This document shows positions 60,953-64,000 of a DNA stretch of 64,000 nt, in pieces. This DNA comes from Bradyrhizobium agreste (GTDB lineage: Bacteria > Pseudomonadota > Alphaproteobacteria > Rhizobiales > Xanthobacteraceae). Each line of letters starts with the position of its first letter. The stretch's first letter is position 1. A model generated the notes under the pieces. It saw only the letters and a program-made list of their open reading frames with translations. It had not been told where the DNA came from and searched no databases. Made by a program: the position numbers and the translations under genes. Where the stretch lies: NCBI RefSeq assembly GCF_016031625.1, contig NZ_JACCHP010000011.1:186001-250000 (forward strand). Direction: 5' to 3'.

Positions 60953-61396
60953 CTACTGGTTGATCTCCGGCTCGACGAGCCGCGCCAGATTCCGCAGCGA
61001 TTCCTGCCAGCCGAGATAGCAGGCCTCGACGGGAATGACGTCGGGCAGCCCGGACTGCGTGATCTCGATCTCGGTGCCGACCGAGACCTTCTTCAGGATC
61101 ACGGTCACCTCGATCAGGCCCGGTAGGTTGGGGTCGTCGAACTTGTCGGTGTAGCGGAGGCGTTCGTTCGGGACGAGCTCGATAAATTCGCCGCCGAACG
61201 AATGGCCGTGGCCCGTCGTGAAATTCCGGAACGACATCTTGAACGTGCCCCCGACCTTGGGCTCGAAATGATGCACCGTGCAGGTAAAGCCGTTCGGCGG
61301 AAGCCATTTCGCCATCGCGTCGGCCTCGAGGAAGGCGCGATAGACTTTCTGCGGGCTGGTGGCGAGAACACGATGCAGGCGGACAGTGTTGGGCAT
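60953..61396 (-). CDS. SRPBCC (AHSA1/START-like) domain protein
   Basis: A 147-residue protein: MPNTVRLHRVLATSPQKVYR, then AFLEADAMAKWLPPNGFTCT, a helix-grip fold start. FEPKVGGTFKMSFRNFTTGH and ERLRYTDKFDDPN form the cavity strands, and YLGWQESLRNLARLVEPE is the C-terminal helix. The family binds hydrophobic ligands or assists Hsp90, and many members are of unknown role. It is transcribed alone with an unremarkable 5' region. Confidence 0.88.
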   Translation of the reverse strand: MPNTVRLHRVLATSPQKVYRAFLEADAMAKWLPPNGFTCTVHHFEPKVGGTFKMSFRNFTTGHGHSFGGEFIELVPNERLRYTDKFDDPNLPGLIEVTVILKKVSVGTEIEITQSGLPDVIPVEACYLGWQESLRNLARLVEPEINQ

Positions 61397-61625
61397 GGTT
61401 GTTATCCCTGGTGTTGATGGGCCCGAGACGGCGTCTATGGCCCATTCATGTCACGAGGACGACCGGGATGCTGCCGATCCGACACGGTCTTGCGAATTTT
61501 CTTGTCGCGGGTGCCGGCCTGCCGGACTGCCATCACGCCTGGCGGGCGTTCGCGACATCAAGCTGATTGTGCGAGCCATCGTCAGCCGGCTGCTGGAACT
61601 CTGCTCGAATTTGACCGCTGGGTGA

Positions 61626-61650
61626 GGAACAGGGGGCGTATCGGCTTGTT
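61626..61650 (+). promoter_or_regulatory. EcfG-type promoter, GGAAC-N16-TGTT
   Basis: GGAAC at 61626-61630, sixteen bases, then TGTT at 61647-61650, one base from the CGTT consensus. A start near 61657 would leave a 20-base leader including CAGGAG before the ATG at 61680. Confidence 0.5.
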
Positions 61651-61679
61651 GTCCGCGATGACAACAGGAGACGGATCAG

Positions 61680-61931
61680 ATGATCAGGAAGCTCATACTG
61701 GGCGCGGTGATCGCGTCGATGATGGCATCCACTGGAATGGCGCAGCCCAGTCAGCCACAGGGAGGTGCGCAAGCTGGGGTGGGCGGGACAAGCGACACCA
61801 CGAAGGACAGCAGCAAAACCAAGGGCGGCATGACGACCGGCACGTCCTCGACCGACGCCGGTGCCTCGGATGGCTCAGGCAGCAGCGCCCCTGGCGGACA
61901 TTCTTCCAAGAAGAGCCCGATGCCGAAGTAA
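61680..61931 (+). CDS. small exported Ser/Gly/Thr-rich protein, probable stress regulon
   Basis: An 83-residue protein with CAGGAG nine bases upstream. The signal peptide MIRKLILGAVIASMMASTGM, cut near AQPS, is followed by a Gly/Ser/Thr/Lys low-complexity chain (KGGMTTGTSSTDAGASDGSG) ending SKKSPMPK. No fold is predicted by eye; it looks intrinsically disordered. It sits behind an EcfG-type promoter, so a stress-induced envelope peptide is plausible. No family name is known to me. Confidence 0.65.
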   Translation: MIRKLILGAVIASMMASTGMAQPSQPQGGAQAGVGGTSDTTKDSSKTKGGMTTGTSSTDAGASDGSGSSAPGGHSSKKSPMPK

Positions 61932-62072
61932 GTTCAGGATGCGCTCATCGTTCGGTCTGCAACTAAATGATGGGCGCAAACTTCAAGCCGCGGCAAGGTA
62001 ACAAAAGTCAACGGGTCTCCACGCCGCGGGCTCAACGCGCGCAGGGGCTGGCACGTCCGACGTCGCCAGGTC

Positions 62073-62759
62073 CTACGTCGCCAAGTCCTGCGGTGTCATC
62101 GTGTATGCCAACCTGTAGCGGCCGTTTGTTGGGTGTTGGCAAGCGCCGGTCTTGTGAAGCGACGACGGCGACAACCGTTCGGCGATCGCGTCCTCCATCG
62201 CATCGGCATCGTACCCCGACAGCAGCACGATCCAGTCGGCTGCGCCGTCCTTGCCGCGGATCTGCTGCTCGGTGGTGGGCGCGCTCGTGCGGGGCGTGTC
62301 CGTGATGAGGAGGTGGGCACCTGTCATCCCGGGCCGCTGTGCCAATGCGGCGAGCGTGTCGATGAGGTGCGCCTGCAACTCCGCTTCCCGCCCGGCCTGC
62401 GGCGACAGCCTGATCGTCGCAAGCGATCCCGCCACGCCACCGCCAAAGCTTGCGACGGTCCGGCACTGGCTACGGACCATGCCGAGATGGTGCGGCATCA
62501 TCTTCGTCGACCACGGCGTCGGCGCATTGAGCCGGTCGAGATATTCTTTCGAGGTGAGGACTTCGTATTGCTCCAGCTCGTAGAGCACGAAGAAACCTTC
62601 CGCGTCCGTCGTGCTGGTCCAGCGCGATCCGCGCCGAAAGCCGGGAATGCTCATCCGCTCGGGAAAGTGCTCGTGCGAATGCCAATCGCCGAACTCGGCG
62701 CGCTGCTCCGGGCGGACGCTCCACCACATCGCGACGGCCGCCTTGCCGAGCAGTGACAT
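62073..62759 (-). CDS. dimeric alpha-beta barrel-type protein (EthD/ABM-like), unknown
   Basis: A 228-residue protein, start at 62759 with GGGAG six bases upstream. The N-terminal half AVAMWWSVRPEQRAEFGDWH, then SHEHFPERMSIPGFRRGSRW, is a ferredoxin-like barrel with conserved His residues. The second half ATIRLSPQAGREAELQAHLI, MTGAHLLITDTPRTSAPT and the C-terminal GYDADAMEDAIAERL repeat the fold. Such proteins bind or cleave small aromatic or aldehyde compounds. A specific role is not clear. A direct repeat of ACGTCGCCAGGTCCT-type 15-mers lies near its 3' end. Confidence 0.65.
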   Translation of the reverse strand: MSLLGKAAVAMWWSVRPEQRAEFGDWHSHEHFPERMSIPGFRRGSRWTSTTDAEGFFVLYELEQYEVLTSKEYLDRLNAPTPWSTKMMPHHLGMVRSQCRTVASFGGGVAGSLATIRLSPQAGREAELQAHLIDTLAALAQRPGMTGAHLLITDTPRTSAPTTEQQIRGKDGAADWIVLLSGYDADAMEDAIAERLSPSSLHKTGACQHPTNGRYRLAYTMTPQDLAT

Positions 62760-62817
62760 GGTGATCTCCCTCTCGCCGTGCACTCCGGGCATGACATCCA
62801 TGATGACATAATACCCC

Positions 62818-62919
62818 TGTTTTGCCCGACGGCTCAAACCTCATTTCGCTAAAAAAGAAATGCCTTTGATGCCAAGGGGATGGCTACTGTGCATGGGGTT
62901 GTTTTTCCACTTTTTGGTT
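62818..62919 (+). repeat. two-box dispersed repeat, copy 2
   Basis: Box A (62818-62838) reads TGTTTTGCCCGACGGCTCAA plus one A; box B starts CTACTGTGCATGGGGTTGTT at 62884. Order and strand equal copy 1 at 6690-6817, but the spacer sequence differs. It lies between the 5' end of the barrel protein gene and the 3' end of frc. Confidence 0.7.
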
Positions 62920-62949
62920 CGAGCCCTGCGACGGCGCGACTTCACGAGC

Positions 62950-62978
62950 AAAAAGGGCCGCCCTTTCGGGCGGCCCTT
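62950..62978 (-). terminator. intrinsic terminator of frc
   Basis: AAGGGCCGCCC/GGGCGGCCCTT, an 11-base-pair stem with a TTTC loop; on the minus strand TTTTT follows directly. It lies 22 bases after the frc stop. Confidence 0.88.
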
Positions 62979-63000
62979 CATCTCGTTCGCGGGGTGTCGC

Positions 63001-63999
63001 TTACTCCGCGGCCTGCTTCTGCGGCGGGTCGAGCGCGCCCGACTTGTGGATATCCGCGACCTGGTGATCGCTGAAGCCCAGCACCGAGCGCAGGATCTCG
63101 TCGGTGTGCTCGCCGAGCAGCGGCGAACGCGTCACTTCCGCCGGCGAGTCCGACAGCTTGATCGGGTTGCCGACCGAGATGTACTTGCCGCGGGTGGGGT
63201 GGTCGACCTCGACCACTGTGCCCGTCGCGCGCAGCGACTGATCTTCGGCGATCTCCTTCATCGACAGGATCGGGCCGCAGGGGATGTCGTCCTTGTTGAG
63301 GATCTCCATCGCCTCGAACTTTGTCTTCGTCATCGTCCACTGCTCGATGCGGGCGAAGATCTCGTTGAGGCGCGGCAGGCGGGCGGCCGGCTTGGCGTAA
63401 TTCGGATCGGTCTTCCAGGTGGGCTCGCCGATCACGTCGCAGATCTTCTCCCAGACCGGGGCCTGGGTGATGAAGTAGATGTACGCGTTGGGATCGGTCT
63501 CCCAGCCCTTGCACTTCAGGATGCGGCCGGGCTGGCCGCCGCCGGAATCGTTGCCGGCGCGCGGCACGGCGTCGCCGAACGGAATGCCTTCGCCGAACTG
63601 GCTGTATTCCTTGAGCGGGCCGTGGGCGAGGCGCTGCTGGTCGCGCAGCTTGACGCGGCAGAGGTTGAGCACGCCGTCCTGCATCGCGGCCGTGACGCGC
63701 TGGCCCTTGCCGCTGTGGGTGCGCTGATACAGCGCGGTGACGATGCCGAGCGCGAGGTGCAGGCCGGTGCCGCTATCGCCGATCTGGGCGCCGGTGACGA
63801 GCGGCACGCCGTCGCGGAAGCCGGTGGTGGAGGCGGCGCCGCCGGTGCACTGGGCGACGTTCTCGTAGACCTTGCAGTCTTCGTACGGTCCCGGGCCAAA
63901 ACCCTTGATCGAGGCGACGATCATCTTCGGGTTGATCTGGTGGATCTTCTCCCAGGGGAAACCCATGCGGTCGAGCACGCCGGGGCCGAAATTCTCCAC
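63001..63999 (-). CDS. frc: formyl-CoA transferase, 3' part (start beyond window)
   Basis: Only the C-terminal 332 codons are inside the window; the first codon visible is an internal GTG (Val-Glu-Asn-Phe-Gly), so the protein continues past base 64000. The family match is strong: KVYENVAQCTGGAASTTGFR, the catalytic aspartate in TAAMQDGVLNLCRVKLRDQQ, the glycine loop SGGGQPGRILKCKGWETD, and IPCGPILSMKEIAEDQSLRA. FRC moves CoA from formyl-CoA to oxalate, giving oxalyl-CoA for oxalyl-CoA decarboxylase. It is a class III CoA-transferase in the cytosol. Upstream genes, perhaps oxc, lie outside. OxlT in this window would deliver its substrate. Confidence 0.93.
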   Translation of the reverse strand: MENFGPGVLDRMGFPWEKIHQINPKMIVASIKGFGPGPYEDCKVYENVAQCTGGAASTTGFRDGVPLVTGAQIGDSGTGLHLALGIVTALYQRTHSGKGQRVTAAMQDGVLNLCRVKLRDQQRLAHGPLKEYSQFGEGIPFGDAVPRAGNDSGGGQPGRILKCKGWETDPNAYIYFITQAPVWEKICDVIGEPTWKTDPNYAKPAARLPRLNEIFARIEQWTMTKTKFEAMEILNKDDIPCGPILSMKEIAEDQSLRATGTVVEVDHPTRGKYISVGNPIKLSDSPAEVTRSPLLGEHTDEILRSVLGFSDHQVADIHKSGALDPPQKQAAE

Positions 64000-64000
64000 C

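Overview
The window looks like a piece of chromosome from a Bradyrhizobium-type alphaproteobacterium (family Nitrobacteraceae). It is GC-rich and gene-dense. The gene order ccmI-ccmE-ccmF-ccmH, degP, OmpR-type regulator, sensor kinase, glnE is the Rhizobiales cycHJKL-degP-glnE arrangement. Other fitting traits are Ku without a linked ligase, an oxalate/formate antiporter with formyl-CoA transferase, and several intergenic palindromic repeat families that I associate from memory with Bradyrhizobium genomes. I saw no rRNA, tRNA, CRISPR array, transposase or phage gene.

Layout. 1-6.6 kb: two exported proteins, then an IclR regulator divergent from a class V aminotransferase followed by a complete polar amino-acid ABC importer; this reads as one catabolic unit of unknown substrate. 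6.8-10.3 kb: two small DUF1254/DUF1214-type membrane-anchored proteins and a class A penicillin-binding protein, all on the minus strand. 10.6-17.1 kb: a YcgN-type cysteine-cluster protein, a DHA2 drug exporter, a three-GAF histidine kinase and a thiamine-diphosphate enzyme. 17.2-19.2 kb: a nearly gene-free zone holding a long dispersed repeat, a second repeat, a 5' remnant of a thymidine phosphorylase-family gene and an orphan Flp pilin. 19.4-25.4 kb: Ku, a 51-residue membrane protein behind a perfect EcfG-type promoter, a two-component system and two unknown genes. 25.5-38.4 kb: cytochrome c maturation, a chemoreceptor, DegP, a second two-component system and GlnE. 38.5-48.6 kb: LysR, a PleC-like kinase, a CDF metal exporter, an oxidoreductase pair, small exported proteins and a coiled-coil protein with an internal 142-residue duplication. 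48.8-57.1 kb: organic-acid genes (fumarylacetoacetase-like, PanE-like, CBS, OxlT, TctCBA). 57.3-64 kb: a secreted WD40 protein, an Hsp70-like ATPase, a cytochrome c behind a FixK/FNR box, small proteins and the 3' part of frc.

The most notable signal is regulatory. Four copies of a 17-base element of form TGGTAT-N5-ATGCCA (one copy degenerate in the left half) lie upstream of the OxlT antiporter, a CBS protein, a 45-residue protein and the TctC operon. A related perfect palindrome, TGGAAT-N5-ATTCCA, sits in the gene-free gap between oxlT and tctA. This suggests one regulator, probably of the GntR/FCD type and encoded elsewhere, controlling oxalate/organic-acid uptake. Further sequence-visible control elements are two EcfG (general stress) promoters, one FixK/FNR box, an 18-base palindrome before ccmI and four clear intrinsic terminators.

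Gene functions were assigned by reading motifs and recalling families. No database search was possible, and the statements about repeat families in other genomes are recollections to be checked.
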